Positions 35,110 to 44,056 are shown, numbered from the stretch's first letter. The stretch: DNA of 59,094 nucleotides from Bacillota bacterium (GCA_021821055.1 JAKACX010000008.1:1-59094); one strand, 5' to 3'. Translations and numbers: made by a program. Notes: a model not told the origin generated them from the letters alone.

Positions 35110-35814
35110 ATGGCCGGCAGAGGCAAGAAGGAGAGCAGGCCGCTGTATCTCGATGTGGCGGATCGTATCGAATCGCTGATCGTGCGCGGCGAGTGGAGGC
35201 TTGGGGAGCGATTGCCCCCTTTGGCCACTCTCGCCGCGCACTTTGGCGTGTCGCGGGCGGTGTTGCGGGAATCGTGCAGCATGCTGGTGGGCAAGGGACT
35301 GCTTGAATTGCGCCATGGCGACGGAACGTACGTGAAACCGTTTGCCGAAGACGCCTTCCTGCGGCCGGTGCACGCCGCCGTGCTGATGGGTTCTTCGGAT
35401 GCCCGCGCGTTGCTCGAGGTGGGCATGTGGCTGGAAAAGGGCATCGCCAGCGCCGCGGCGCGACGACGGTCAGACGAGCACTGCCGCGCGCTGTCCGAGG
35501 CGCTCTTCACGATGGAGACCGGCGTCGGGGATCTCTCTTTGATTCTAAAGGGCGAAGGAGACTTTCACCTGACTCTGGCCGACGCAGCCGGGAATCCCAC
35601 GGCGGCCAATATCGTGCGCATCCTGTACCATCCTTTGTCAGGGGTCTTGCGCTGGCTCGGAGCGGAGGAGAAGGTGCAGCGGGAGGTTGTCGCGCTGCAC
35701 CGGGCGCTGCACGACAGCGTCGTGCAGATGGACGAGGACGCGGCGGAACGGCATTTGGCGATGTACCGCACGCTGTTGCGCGAGCGGATCAGCGAGCGAC
35801 GGGAGGGACTGTGA
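35110..35814 (+). CDS. FadR/GntR-family regulator
   Basis: The 234-residue protein has an N-terminal winged helix (PLYLDVADRIESLIVRGEWR, LAAHFGVSRAVLRESCSMLV) and an all-helical FCD domain with metal-ligand-like residues (DFHLTLADAAGNPTAANIVR, HRALHDSVVQMDEDAAERHL). FCD regulators sense organic acids. ATG 35110 is used; a weak site TAGGA precedes it. Its stop overlaps the next start by one base (TGATG), so the small membrane protein is coupled. No obvious metabolic target is adjacent. Confidence 0.85.
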   Translation: MAGRGKKESRPLYLDVADRIESLIVRGEWRLGERLPPLATLAAHFGVSRAVLRESCSMLVGKGLLELRHGDGTYVKPFAEDAFLRPVHAAVLMGSSDARALLEVGMWLEKGIASAAARRRSDEHCRALSEALFTMETGVGDLSLILKGEGDFHLTLADAAGNPTAANIVRILYHPLSGVLRWLGAEEKVQREVVALHRALHDSVVQMDEDAAERHLAMYRTLLRERISERREGL

Positions 35815-36008
35815 TGTCAAGAGGTGTAAAGGGAGCATTTTTCGCGTTGGCTGTGGTGACCATGGGACTCCTTGCCCTGGGCGCATACATCATGCCGGCC
35901 AATCGCGCGGCGGGACTGCTGCTGTGCGCCGCCGGGCTGGCCCTTGCCGGAGCGGGTTTCGTGGCCAGGAATCGCATCATTCGCGCCAACCGGTTGCCCG
36001 GTGCGTGA
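35814..36008 (+). CDS. Small two-helix membrane protein, unknown
   Basis: The 64-residue protein has two membrane helices (GAFFALAVVTMGLLALGAYI and AAGLLLCAAGLALAGAGFVA) joined by a short loop and ends in a basic tail. ATG 35814 shares one base with the FadR stop and has GGGAGGGA upstream. It is 23 bp from the response regulator gene, so it may belong to that operon. No family is recognised. Confidence 0.65.
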   Translation: MSRGVKGAFFALAVVTMGLLALGAYIMPANRAAGLLLCAAGLALAGAGFVARNRIIRANRLPGA

Positions 36009-36031
36009 CGGTGGGCGAAGGAGGGGATGGC

Positions 36032-36739
36032 GTGGAGCGCCGGCGCATGATTTTCGTGGTTGACGACGACGACAGCGTACGGACCGTCGTGGAGCGGTAC
36101 CTGACGCGCGACGGCTATGACGTCGCGAGTTTTGCCTCCGGCGAGGATGCGCAGACGGCGATGGAAGACAGCCTTCCGGATATGCTGGTCCTCGACATCA
36201 TGCTGCCCGGGCTCAGCGGCTACGACCTGTGCAAGTGGGTGCGGGCGCGCAGCGAGATTCCGATTATCATGGTGTCGGCGCGGGACGAGGAGGTCGACCG
36301 GATCATCGGACTGGAACTCGGTTCGGACGACTATCTGTCAAAGCCTTTTTCGCCGCGCGAACTGGTGGCGCGCGTTCGCACCGTGTTTCGTCGCCTGCGT
36401 CCCGCCTCCCCGCTGTCCTCAGGGCCGGGGCAACCCGACGAGGACATGCCGACGTGCGCCGACCTGGTCTTGCGCGACGCGGAGCGGCGCATCACGTCGG
36501 CCCAGGCGGACATGACCCTGACCACGAAAGAGTATGAACTGCTGGCGTTTCTCATCCGTCACAAGAACCACGCCTTTACGCGCGAACAGTTGTTGACGCA
36601 GGTGTGGGGGTACGAATTCATCGGCGATGAGCGGGCCATCGACGACCTGGTGAAGCGCCTGCGCAAGAAATTGTTGGCGGCGAGTTCTCACGCGGAGATC
36701 GTAACGGTCTGGGGCTACGGATACAAAATCGAAGGATAG
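36032..36739 (+). CDS. OmpR/PhoB-type response regulator
   Basis: The 235-residue protein has a receiver domain with the acidic cluster VVDDDDS, the phospho-acceptor Asp in MLVLDIMLPGLSG and the Lys in LSKPFSPREL. A C-terminal winged-helix DNA-binding domain follows (TTKEYELLAFLIRHKNHAFT, VWGYGYKIEG). GTG 36032 lies 5 bases after GGAGGGG; the downstream ATG 36047 is less likely. It works with the histidine kinase that starts 44 bp later. Its target genes are unknown, though YtvI and DUF402 genes follow. Confidence 0.93.
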   Translation: MERRRMIFVVDDDDSVRTVVERYLTRDGYDVASFASGEDAQTAMEDSLPDMLVLDIMLPGLSGYDLCKWVRARSEIPIIMVSARDEEVDRIIGLELGSDDYLSKPFSPRELVARVRTVFRRLRPASPLSSGPGQPDEDMPTCADLVLRDAERRITSAQADMTLTTKEYELLAFLIRHKNHAFTREQLLTQVWGYEFIGDERAIDDLVKRLRKKLLAASSHAEIVTVWGYGYKIEG

Positions 36740-36783
36740 CCGAGGGCGGGCAGGTCCCGGCGCGCTTTTGGCGAGGTGGGCTC

Positions 36784-38268
36784 TTGAGAACATCGATTGC
36801 CTTCAAGGTGGTTTCAGTGTACCTGGTGATGGTGGCGGCGTCGCTCGTGCTGGCGGGCGCATTGACGAACCGGACCATTCACGGCTACGTGATCGGCACC
36901 ACCAAGCAGAGTCTTGTCGTGTACGGAAGGCAGATCATCTCAAACTATGAGCTGTTCGGCCGACTGGTGCAGACGCACGCACACGAACCGGCGCACAAGA
37001 GCGGTTCCAAGGGGAGTGCGAAGGTCTTCACGGTGTCGGTCGCGGCGCAGAACGTCCCGGCCAAGTACGCGGTCATCGATGCGAAAGGGCGAGTGCTGGG
37101 GGGGACGTTTACCCACGAGGAGTCCGGCATCCTGCCGCAGACTGGTCCCCTTATCTCCCGCGCGCTCGACGGCAGAATCAGTTCCGGAGTGTATCCCGCC
37201 AACGACCCGCAGTATGAGATCGTCGCGCTGCCGTTTCATTATCTGTCGGGCGTGCCGATGCAGTTGCCGCACATTTCGTTGCCGAGCAACCTGAACCTGC
37301 GGGGCAGCCAATACTTTGTGCGGATCAACACCCGTGTGCTCACCCTGTTCACAAACCTGTCGGACCTGCGGCGCATCACTTCGCAGATCTGGTGGTCCGT
37401 GACGCAGGGACTGATCATTTCCAGCGTCATCATCGCGCTTGTCGGCATTCTGCTCGCAAGGCGGATGATGCGGCCCATCTGGGTGCTCAAGGACGCCGCC
37501 AACCGCGTGCGGCAGCGTGATTTCTCGGTGGTTGCGCCGCTGCACACGGGGGACGAGTGGGAGGAACTGAGCACGGCGTTCGCGGATATGGTGACATCGC
37601 TGCGCTCATTCGACGATGCGCAAAAACGCTTCCTGCAAAATGCGTCGCATGAACTGAAGACGCCGCTCATGGCGATCCGCGGGTATGCGGAGGGGTTGCG
37701 CGACGGAATGTTCGAATCGTCGGAGTCCTTCCGCATTCTGGATATCGTGGCTCAGGAGAGCGTCCGGCTAAAGCACCTGGTCGACGAGTTGATCTATCTC
37801 TCGAAACTCGAAACGCTGGACGAGGTGTATAATTTCGAACAATGCGACGTCACTGCGGTCATATACCAGACCATTGAACGGGTGCGCCCGATGGCGAGAG
37901 ACAGGGGTGTCCTCGTGGCTCCGGTCACGCCCGCGGAAAGCCTGACATGCCTTGCCGACAAGGACAAACTCGCCCAGGTGCTGCTCAATGTCGCGTCCAA
38001 CGCGATTCGGCACGCGCGCCAGAGGGTGCGCATCACGGCGGGCAGGACTGCCGCGGGGGGCGTGGAGATCATCGTCGAGGACGACGGCGACGGACTGAAT
38101 CCGGATGGCTTGACGCGGGTGTTTGAACGGTTTTATCGCGGGCCGCAGGGCGACACCGGCCTTGGCATGTCGATCGCCAAGGCGATCGTGGACAAACACA
38201 GGGGAACCATCACGGCAGCAAATGCGGAACGCGGCGGCGCCCGCTTCGTGATCGTTCTGCCCGAGTAG
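36784..38268 (+). CDS. Sensor histidine kinase
   Basis: The 494-residue membrane kinase has helix 1 at residues 8-28 (VVSVYLVMVAASLVLAGAL), then an extracytoplasmic sensor domain of about 180 residues. Helix 2 lies near 210-232 (LIISSVIIALVGILLARRM), followed by HAMP, HisKA with His289 in NASHELKTPLMAIRGY, and the ATPase domain (N box NVASNAIRHA, DDGDGLNPDG, GDTGLGMSIAKAIV). The TTG start 36784 follows GCGAGGTGG. It pairs with the response regulator just upstream. The sensed signal is unknown. Confidence 0.93.
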   Translation: MRTSIAFKVVSVYLVMVAASLVLAGALTNRTIHGYVIGTTKQSLVVYGRQIISNYELFGRLVQTHAHEPAHKSGSKGSAKVFTVSVAAQNVPAKYAVIDAKGRVLGGTFTHEESGILPQTGPLISRALDGRISSGVYPANDPQYEIVALPFHYLSGVPMQLPHISLPSNLNLRGSQYFVRINTRVLTLFTNLSDLRRITSQIWWSVTQGLIISSVIIALVGILLARRMMRPIWVLKDAANRVRQRDFSVVAPLHTGDEWEELSTAFADMVTSLRSFDDAQKRFLQNASHELKTPLMAIRGYAEGLRDGMFESSESFRILDIVAQESVRLKHLVDELIYLSKLETLDEVYNFEQCDVTAVIYQTIERVRPMARDRGVLVAPVTPAESLTCLADKDKLAQVLLNVASNAIRHARQRVRITAGRTAAGGVEIIVEDDGDGLNPDGLTRVFERFYRGPQGDTGLGMSIAKAIVDKHRGTITAANAERGGARFVIVLPE

Positions 38269-38318
38269 AGGCCGTCTCGCCGGGTGCGGCGACCCTTCAA
38301 GAGAGGTGTGGTGCAAGG

Positions 38319-39476
38319 ATGAGAGAGCAACGGCGCGGACCGGACCGGGGAATGCGGACCCTTGACCGCGACATGCGACGCTATCTGCGAAGCGTCATGG
38401 AGATAGCCGCCTTGTTGGCTTTTCTGCTGATCGTCACGGAACTGTTCCTCCACCTGTTCGTGTACGTCCTGCCGTTTGTCCTCGGCCTCCTGATCGCCGC
38501 AGCCCTCTTTCCCTTCGTTCGCGCGTTGCGGTCGACCGGACTGTCCGAACACGGGGCGGTGATCGTCGCGATGACGACCGCCGTCGCGGGGGCCGTGGCG
38601 TTGCTCACCTTCGTGGTCATCCAGGCGGCGCAGGAGGCGGTTGGATTCTCGCAGGCCATTCCCGTCTACTTCGCCTACTGGCGACGCTGGACGGAGAGCG
38701 TCCTGCACCAGGGCATGGCGGTGTATGGGCACCTGCCTCCGAAAGTCGTGACGACCTTCCAGTCCACTGCGCTCGGCGCGGTCGAACAGGCGAAACAGTT
38801 CGTCGCGACGCTGTTTGCCTCCGTCGTGACGGGGGTGGCGCTGTTGCCTGACACGATTATCATCGGAATCATCGCGGTCGTCGCGGCGTACTTCTTCCTC
38901 GCGCAGCGTGTGGAATTGCTGTCCCTGCTCAGGCGGGCGCTGCCGCCGGGGTGGGCTCCGAAGCTTGAGGTTGTGGCGATGGACGTGAGCCGCGCCATCG
39001 CGGGGATGCTGCGGACCCAATTGATCCTGATCGGTGTGACGAGCCTGATCTGTATTGTGGGGATGGCCGCCATGCACATCCGCTACGCGTTCATCCTCGG
39101 GCTTGCGATCGGCCTGACGGGATGGGTGCCGCTGGTCGGTTCGGGAATCGTGACGTTGCCTTGGGCCGCCGGCGCATTTGTCGGGGGACACGTGATTCTC
39201 GCCATCAAGATTCTGCTGCTGCAGGCGGTCGCGTCGCTCGTGCGGCACACCATCGAACCGAAGATCATGGCGACCAGCGTCGGGCTCGGAACGTTTGCGA
39301 CCATGTTCGGGATGTACGTCGGCCTGAGCAGCATCGGATTTTTCGGCCTTGTGATCGGGCCGATCGTCCTGATAGCCATCCGTTCGCTTATTCGCGCCCG
39401 CATTTTTGTCGACCTGTTGCCGAGTGTTCCGCCGCCGGAGGCCCGTCCGCCTGAGCACCCGGAGCCTGAGCCGTGA
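38319..39476 (+). CDS. ytvI: AI-2E/PerM family membrane protein, YtvI-like
   Basis: The 385-residue protein has about eight hydrophobic segments in the pattern of the AI-2E (UPF0118/PerM) family: paired N-terminal helices (EIAALLAFLLIVTELFLHLF, FVLGLLIAAALFPF), a soluble middle, and the C-terminal bundle (LIGVTSLICIVGMAAMHIRY, GWVPLVGSGIVTLPWAAGAF). The family box IEPKIMATSVGLGTFATMFG is present. YtvI is the sporulation-associated member in Bacilli. Its substrate is not established. The Pro/Glu-rich tail is not conserved. It overlaps the DUF402 gene by 4 bp. Confidence 0.82.
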   Translation: MREQRRGPDRGMRTLDRDMRRYLRSVMEIAALLAFLLIVTELFLHLFVYVLPFVLGLLIAAALFPFVRALRSTGLSEHGAVIVAMTTAVAGAVALLTFVVIQAAQEAVGFSQAIPVYFAYWRRWTESVLHQGMAVYGHLPPKVVTTFQSTALGAVEQAKQFVATLFASVVTGVALLPDTIIIGIIAVVAAYFFLAQRVELLSLLRRALPPGWAPKLEVVAMDVSRAIAGMLRTQLILIGVTSLICIVGMAAMHIRYAFILGLAIGLTGWVPLVGSGIVTLPWAAGAFVGGHVILAIKILLLQAVASLVRHTIEPKIMATSVGLGTFATMFGMYVGLSSIGFFGLVIGPIVLIAIRSLIRARIFVDLLPSVPPPEARPPEHPEPEP

Positions 39477-40090
39477 TCGCGCGGGCAGGACGTGGGCCGT
39501 GGCGCATCGAGAGCCGCAAATTTGACGGCGACGCGCATCGTTTCTGGACCCGCTGCCATCTGCTGGAACCGCGTCTCTGGTACAAGGGCGGCATGGCTCC
39601 GGACATCGTGTTGCACGTGCCTGCGCGGTCACCGGTGCAGGAGGCCGACGGACGCATCTGGTCGAGCGACTACGATGTATTTTCGTGTTTTTTCGCCGCG
39701 CGCCACTTCCAGGCGACCGTCTTGTGCAAGCAGGGCGGCGTCGAGTACTACTGCAACGTCTGTACGGTTGCGCGCGTCGACCGGGTCCGCCGCCGCGTCG
39801 TCTACGTGGATTTGGAACTTGACGTCAAGGTCGGCGCAAGATCGGTGGAGGTCGTGGATCAGGATGAGTTCGAGCGCAACGCAGCACGTTATGGATACAG
39901 CGCGCTGCTGCGCGAAAGGATGTTTGCCGATCTGGACCGCCTGACGCGCGAGGCGAGACTGCGCCGGGGCGTATTCTCGCCTGCATTCGTCCACAGCGTG
40001 CGGCGCTTGTCGGGAAAACGCGGGCGGTTCTGTGCTGCACATGACCCGCAGGCGTCCGCAGGCGCCTCCGTGCTATCGCTGCTCCCCTAA
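39473..40090 (+). CDS. DUF402 family protein
   Basis: The 205-residue protein has a beta-barrel DUF402 domain (YKGGMAPDIVLHVPARSPVQ, VEYYCNVCTVARVDRVRRRV, DLELDVKVGARSVEVVDQDE with clustered Asp). Members hydrolyse nucleoside di/triphosphates or act as tRNA- or RNase-linked proteins. The exact role here is unknown. GTG 39473 overlaps the YtvI stop (GTGA). The last 40 residues are Arg/Ala-rich and probably unstructured. A 118-bp repeat element begins one base after the stop. Confidence 0.8.
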   Translation: MIARAGRGPWRIESRKFDGDAHRFWTRCHLLEPRLWYKGGMAPDIVLHVPARSPVQEADGRIWSSDYDVFSCFFAARHFQATVLCKQGGVEYYCNVCTVARVDRVRRRVVYVDLELDVKVGARSVEVVDQDEFERNAARYGYSALLRERMFADLDRLTREARLRRGVFSPAFVHSVRRLSGKRGRFCAAHDPQASAGASVLSLLP

Positions 40091-40091
40091 T

Positions 40092-40209
40092 GGAACTGTG
40101 AAAGAGCGCGCAGCGAAATCCAAAAAGGACATCTATAGCGTTTGAGGCTGTAGTCAAACGCTATAGATGGACAGACCCGCGACGGACTGATCGAACGTCA
40201 CAGTTCCCC
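40092..40209 (+). repeat. 118-bp palindromic intergenic element, copy C
   Basis: This is the best-preserved copy. The outer arms are GGAACTGTGA (40092-40101) and TCACAGTTCC. The inner 16-bp perfect stem runs CATCTATAGCGTTTGA / TCAAACGCTATAGATG around an 8-nt loop. It fills the gap between the converging 3' ends of the DUF402 and RsfA genes and could act as a two-way terminator, although no T-run follows. Confidence 0.8.
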
Positions 40210-40227
40210 GGTCGGGAAACGGAAGTC

Positions 40228-40839
40228 TCAGTCCTGGGTGACGCGCTCGACAGCATCGAGCTGGAAACGGGGCTTGAAGGCGTCGCCGCTGTCCGTCTGG
40301 ATCAGGCGTCGTGCGCGTTCCATGATGGCCAGGAGAGCGCGTGAGTCCTCCGCGATCTGCTCCGGCGTCGCGGCGGCGAGCAGTACGCCGCTGCCCGTTG
40401 TGCCCTGGCGCTCGAGTTCCGCGAGGCGGCCTTCAAGATCAACCTTGTCGTTTTGCAGCCGGTCGACCTCGTCGGTCAGTTCGTGGTAGCGGCGCTCAAA
40501 GTCGCGCAGACCGCGAATCAACAGGTCAAGCGTGAATTCCTTGTCTCCCCCGATCGTGATCTGCGTGCGATTGGGGCGCCTGTGCCTGCGCTCCTCCAGC
40601 GCCTTGCGGCGGACCTGCTTCGCGTCCCGGATGGGGTCTTCGTAGTGCCGCCGCACGACGCCGTTCCAGCGGTAGCCGCAGGCCGCCGCAGTGCGGCCAA
40701 GGAGTGAGGCGGCCTCGTCAAAGGCCACCAGTTGTGTGCTGCCCTCGCGAATGTGACGCAACACCAATTCGGCCAGCGTAACATCGTCTTCGGGCGTCCA
40801 GGCATCGGAGCGCGATGCCCATCGCTCCATCAATTCCAT
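40228..40839 (-). CDS. rsfA: RsfA-family prespore-specific regulator
   Basis: RsfA adjusts gene expression in the forespore under sigma-F. The 203 residues have the family N-terminal Myb/SANT-like domain (DAWTPEDDVTLAELVLRHIR, then ACGYRWNGVVRRHYEDPIRD). A basic linker and a coiled coil follow (LRDFERRYHELTDEVDRLQN). ATG 40839 follows GGAGGGA. The upstream region (40840-40950) is AT-rich but I cannot assign a sigma-F/G promoter with confidence. It is a strong marker of an endospore former. Confidence 0.92.
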   Translation of the reverse strand: MELMERWASRSDAWTPEDDVTLAELVLRHIREGSTQLVAFDEAASLLGRTAAACGYRWNGVVRRHYEDPIRDAKQVRRKALEERRHRRPNRTQITIGGDKEFTLDLLIRGLRDFERRYHELTDEVDRLQNDKVDLEGRLAELERQGTTGSGVLLAAATPEQIAEDSRALLAIMERARRLIQTDSGDAFKPRFQLDAVERVTQD

Positions 40840-40950
40840 GTCGAAATCCCTCCAAACATTGATAATATCTTTATGTCCGAAATTTGGAAGAAAGATACGC
40901 GCTTCCGGGGCGGAAGATACAATATGGTATGTTTATAGAGCAAATATGTG

Positions 40951-40973
40951 AAAATGGGCGTAAAAATGCGCCC
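40951..40973 (-). terminator. Weak rho-independent terminator after the Dabb gene
   Basis: On the minus strand GGGCG/CGCCC forms a 5-bp stem around an 8-nt T-rich loop, followed by ATTTTC, 41 nt after the Dabb stop. The stem is short. Confidence 0.4.
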
Positions 40974-41014
40974 GCTTGCACGGACGCCCAACGCGCCGGC
41001 CGGACGGAAAGCCG

Positions 41015-41308
41015 TCAGAGCGGCCTGAAATCCAACACGATCAGCGAGTCAGCCGCGTCTTTAAGCTGTCCGGCAACCTGTTGGTGCAAAGGGTGCGAGC
41101 CGTAGGCGGCGAGGCTCGCCTCGTCGGCGAACGTCGATGTGATGGCCGCGTGGTATCCTTGGCTGCGCTCGGAAAAGTTCTCTCCCACGCGGTATTCGAC
41201 AATTCCCGGCAGTTTGTCGCGCAGTGCGGCGAGTTGCTCCAGAATACCGAGACGCCGCGCCTGGGGAGTGGCGTCTTTCCAACGAATGACGACAAGGTGT
41301 TCGATCAT
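41015..41308 (-). CDS. Dabb (stress-responsive alpha/beta barrel) domain protein
   Basis: The 97-residue dimeric ferredoxin-like protein has the Dabb pattern: MIEHLVVIRWKDATPQARRL, PGIVEYRVGENFSERSQGYH, then FADEASLAAYGSHPLHQQVA. The His pair is typical. Dabb proteins are small, stress-linked or act as cyclases; no specific reaction can be assigned. ATG 41308 has GGAGGGA 6 bases upstream. It is a single gene divergent from the receiver-like gene. Confidence 0.88.
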   Translation of the reverse strand: MIEHLVVIRWKDATPQARRLGILEQLAALRDKLPGIVEYRVGENFSERSQGYHAAITSTFADEASLAAYGSHPLHQQVAGQLKDAADSLIVLDFRPL

Positions 41309-41451
41309 GTGTGTCCCTCCGCTTCCGTGTCGCCATATTATAGGGCAGTCGGGCGGTCCGCCGCCACCGACGGGCGCGGTCGTGATATAGTTGGGGCAAG
41401 AGCCTGCGCCCATGTACCGCCGCCGTCTATTTGACAGCGGAGATGGCAACC

Positions 41452-41841
41452 ATGGAAGTGAATTTGGATGGGGGTGTTCCCGTGGCGGGACATGCAATCC
41501 TGGCATTCGTGCCCGATCTGATGTTTTCCGTACACCTGCGCGAAGCCGCGGCAAAGTCGTTGGACACGGTGTCCATTGTCGAGACGCGCGAAGATTTTGA
41601 AACTCGTCTTGACGAGGTCCATCCGGCTCTTGTGGTGCTGGACCTGACGGCTGCCGCCTCTGCGACGGCGACTCTGGTCGCCCTGGCGAAACAGCGTGAC
41701 TGCAAGGTGATCGCTTACGGACCGCACGTGCAAAAGGCGCTGCTGCTCCAGGCCCGCGAGGCCGGATGCGAAGCAGTGTACGCGAAGTCGATGTTCAAAA
41801 TGGACACGGACAAGATCCTGCGTAAATGGCTGGGTGAATAA
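41452..41841 (+). CDS. Stand-alone receiver-like protein
   Basis: The 129-residue protein has the layout of a CheY-like receiver: AILAFVPDLMFSVHLREAAA, the possible phospho-acceptor Asp in PALVVLDLTAAAS, a Thr/Ser strand KVIAYGPHV, and Lys in AVYAKSMF. The usual N-terminal acidic pair is replaced (FVPD), so phosphorylation is doubtful. ATG 41452 has GCGGAG 9 bases upstream; TTG 41431 and ATG 41443 are alternatives. It is one base from the YktB gene, so the two are probably cotranscribed. Confidence 0.68.
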   Translation: MEVNLDGGVPVAGHAILAFVPDLMFSVHLREAAAKSLDTVSIVETREDFETRLDEVHPALVVLDLTAAASATATLVALAKQRDCKVIAYGPHVQKALLLQAREAGCEAVYAKSMFKMDTDKILRKWLGE

Positions 41842-41842
41842 G

Positions 41843-42514
41843 ATGACGCCGGAAACGATGGCACGGGAAACAATGGTGCAACAAGCGATCGTGGAGGACC
41901 AATTTCCGCAGCTTGACGAGCATGACTTTGACGTCTTTGCCGTTCCCGGGCTTGAAGCGCGAATGGCTGCGCTGCGGACCCGGCTGCGCCCGAAGCTCGA
42001 ACAGATGGGCGTCTGGCTGACCCCCGTATTGTCCGACGCGCTGGATCGGCCGTTTTTCGCGCACGTGGCGAGGCATGCGCGCCGCAAGGTCAACGCGCCG
42101 AATGATTCCTGGGTGGCGTTTAGCGAGAATGCCCGGGGCTACAAACAGTGGCCCATGTTCATGGTCGGCCTTTGGCAAACGCACCTCTTCGTCCAGTTCG
42201 GCGTGATCTACGAGTCGCCGCGCAAGGCCGGATTCGCCCGTCACGTGATCGACGAGGCGGGCCGGATCAAGCGAGAGCTGCCGTCGACCTTTGTGGTCCA
42301 TGCGGACTACACGGCGCCGGAGGGCGTCGCCCTGGGGGACCTGTCGGAAGGCGACCTGCAGGTACTGGCCCACCGGGCTGCCGAGCGCAAGCAGGGCGAC
42401 CTGCTGTTTGGCCTGCAGATCCCGCGCGAACAGGCTGTCTCCCGAACGCAGACGGCGCAAATGGTGCGGGCGACGTGCCTGACTCTGGCCTCCCTGTATC
42501 CGTCCGTCCGATGA
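41843..42514 (+). CDS. yktB: YktB/DUF1054 family protein
   Basis: The 223-residue protein matches the UPF0637 family: FPQLDEHDFDVFAVPGLEAR near the N-terminus, VARHARRKVNAPNDSWVAFS, then RGYKQWPMFMVGLWQTHLFV. The family has no known biochemical function, but a structure is known for a member. ATG 41843 lies one base after the preceding stop; GTG 41834 is also possible. It is followed 15 bp later by the YunD-like hydrolase. Confidence 0.9.
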   Translation: MTPETMARETMVQQAIVEDQFPQLDEHDFDVFAVPGLEARMAALRTRLRPKLEQMGVWLTPVLSDALDRPFFAHVARHARRKVNAPNDSWVAFSENARGYKQWPMFMVGLWQTHLFVQFGVIYESPRKAGFARHVIDEAGRIKRELPSTFVVHADYTAPEGVALGDLSEGDLQVLAHRAAERKQGDLLFGLQIPREQAVSRTQTAQMVRATCLTLASLYPSVR

Positions 42515-42529
42515 AGCAGGGGGGAACCC

Positions 42530-43996
42530 GTGGAACTGCACATTTTTCATACCAATGACGTTCATAGTGAGCTGGACCGATTCGTCGTCCTGGCGCAGGA
42601 ACTGAGCGACGCGCGGCAGCGTGTGGCGGCGGCCGGGGGCAGCGCCCTGTGCTTTGACCTCGGCGACCATATCGACTGTTCAGATCCCGTGACCAACGGA
42701 ACCAGCGGCATGGTCAACGCGGAACTGCTGCGCGAGCTTGGCTACGATGGCTGGGTCCTTGGCAACAACGAGACGCTGACGCTGGACCGCGCGCACTGGA
42801 AGGCGGTCGTGGACACCGCGGGGATACCCCTTTACTGCTCCAATCTCCCGGTCCCCGAGACGGCCGCCAGGCAGCGCGCCGAAGGCGACATCCTGGAGCG
42901 GGGCGGCGTGCGGCTCGGCGTATTTGGCGTTACCGTGCCGTTTGACAAGCCGTTTCGGGCGCTTGGATTGCCCGTGGTCGATCCGTTTGCGACCGTGCGA
43001 GAGACGGTCGGTCTCCTGCGCCGCCGTGGGGCGGACGTGGTGATCCTGCTGTCCCATTTGGGCCTGCAGGCCGACAAGGAGATCGCTGCGGCGGGGATGT
43101 CGGTCGACGTTATCATCGGGGCGCACTCCCATCATTTTCTCGAATCAGCCGTGCTCGCCGGAGACACGTGGATCTGCCAGGCGGGGAAGCACGCCCGCGC
43201 CTTCGGGAGAACGGTCGTGCGGGTGGAGGGCGGGCGCGTGACAGGCGTCGACTCGACCCTTGTCCACACGCCCGCAGACGGCCGACAGCACGACGGAGCC
43301 CGCGCCGTGCTGCTGCGCAACAGCCGGGAGGCCCGGCGCGAACTCGCCACGCCGGTCACGGTGTTGGACAGGCCGCTCCATCACTCGTTGCATGGAGAGT
43401 CGGACTTGGCGAATCTCTTGTGCGACGCCGTGCGCGACGAGCTCGACGCGGACATCGCGGTGGTCAATGGCGGCGTGATTCACGCCGCCCTGCGCGAGGG
43501 AACGGTTCGGCGCGGCGACCTGCTCGCCGTCTGTGCGACCCCGATGCGGGCCGTCACCCTGCGCATGACGGGGCGAGCGGTGAGGCAGTTGCTCGACGAC
43601 GGGCTGGACCCGTCGGTGATCGAGTCCGAAGGCTTTGGCTACGGGTTTCGCGCGCACTACATCGGACGTCTGCACGTTTCGGGCGCGTTCATCGAAACCG
43701 CGCCGGACGTGGCGGCAGACGGCAGGACGCGCGAAACGGTCCGCGGCATTTACGCCGGCGCAGAACCGCTCGTCGCCGAGCATTCGTACAGCGTCGCCGT
43801 ATGCGAGTACATCGCCCTGTCGTCCAGGTTTCCGGCCGTTTCCCCCATGGATATTGTCTATCACGCCCCCACACTGCGCGCCATGCTCACGCGGGCGATC
43901 GCCGATCCGGACCGTGTGCGCCGGGCTGCACAGGCCCGTTACTCCCGGGCCGCAGACAGCCATCAGGGGACAGGAGAACGGACCGAATCGGGTTGA
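42530..43996 (+). CDS. yunD: Cytoplasmic YunD-like 5'-nucleotidase/UDP-sugar hydrolase family protein
   Basis: The 488-residue protein has a metallophosphoesterase domain (FHTNDVHSELD, CFDLGDHIDCSDP, LGNNETLTL, LLSHLG, IIGAHSHHFL) and a C-terminal 5'-nucleotidase domain (NLLCDAVRDELDADIAVVNG, LRMTGRAVRQLLDDG). The GNNE box, instead of GNHE, is the form I associate with YunD. There is no signal peptide, so it acts inside the cell. The GTG start 42530 follows GGGGGAA. Substrate specificity cannot be read from sequence. Confidence 0.88.
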   Translation: MELHIFHTNDVHSELDRFVVLAQELSDARQRVAAAGGSALCFDLGDHIDCSDPVTNGTSGMVNAELLRELGYDGWVLGNNETLTLDRAHWKAVVDTAGIPLYCSNLPVPETAARQRAEGDILERGGVRLGVFGVTVPFDKPFRALGLPVVDPFATVRETVGLLRRRGADVVILLSHLGLQADKEIAAAGMSVDVIIGAHSHHFLESAVLAGDTWICQAGKHARAFGRTVVRVEGGRVTGVDSTLVHTPADGRQHDGARAVLLRNSREARRELATPVTVLDRPLHHSLHGESDLANLLCDAVRDELDADIAVVNGGVIHAALREGTVRRGDLLAVCATPMRAVTLRMTGRAVRQLLDDGLDPSVIESEGFGYGFRAHYIGRLHVSGAFIETAPDVAADGRTRETVRGIYAGAEPLVAEHSYSVAVCEYIALSSRFPAVSPMDIVYHAPTLRAMLTRAIADPDRVRRAAQARYSRAADSHQGTGERTESG

Positions 43997-44056
43997 ACAA
44001 GGCGAATGGACGGGCGCAAGGTCATTGGAGACACCATTCACGAACGGAGAGTTCAT

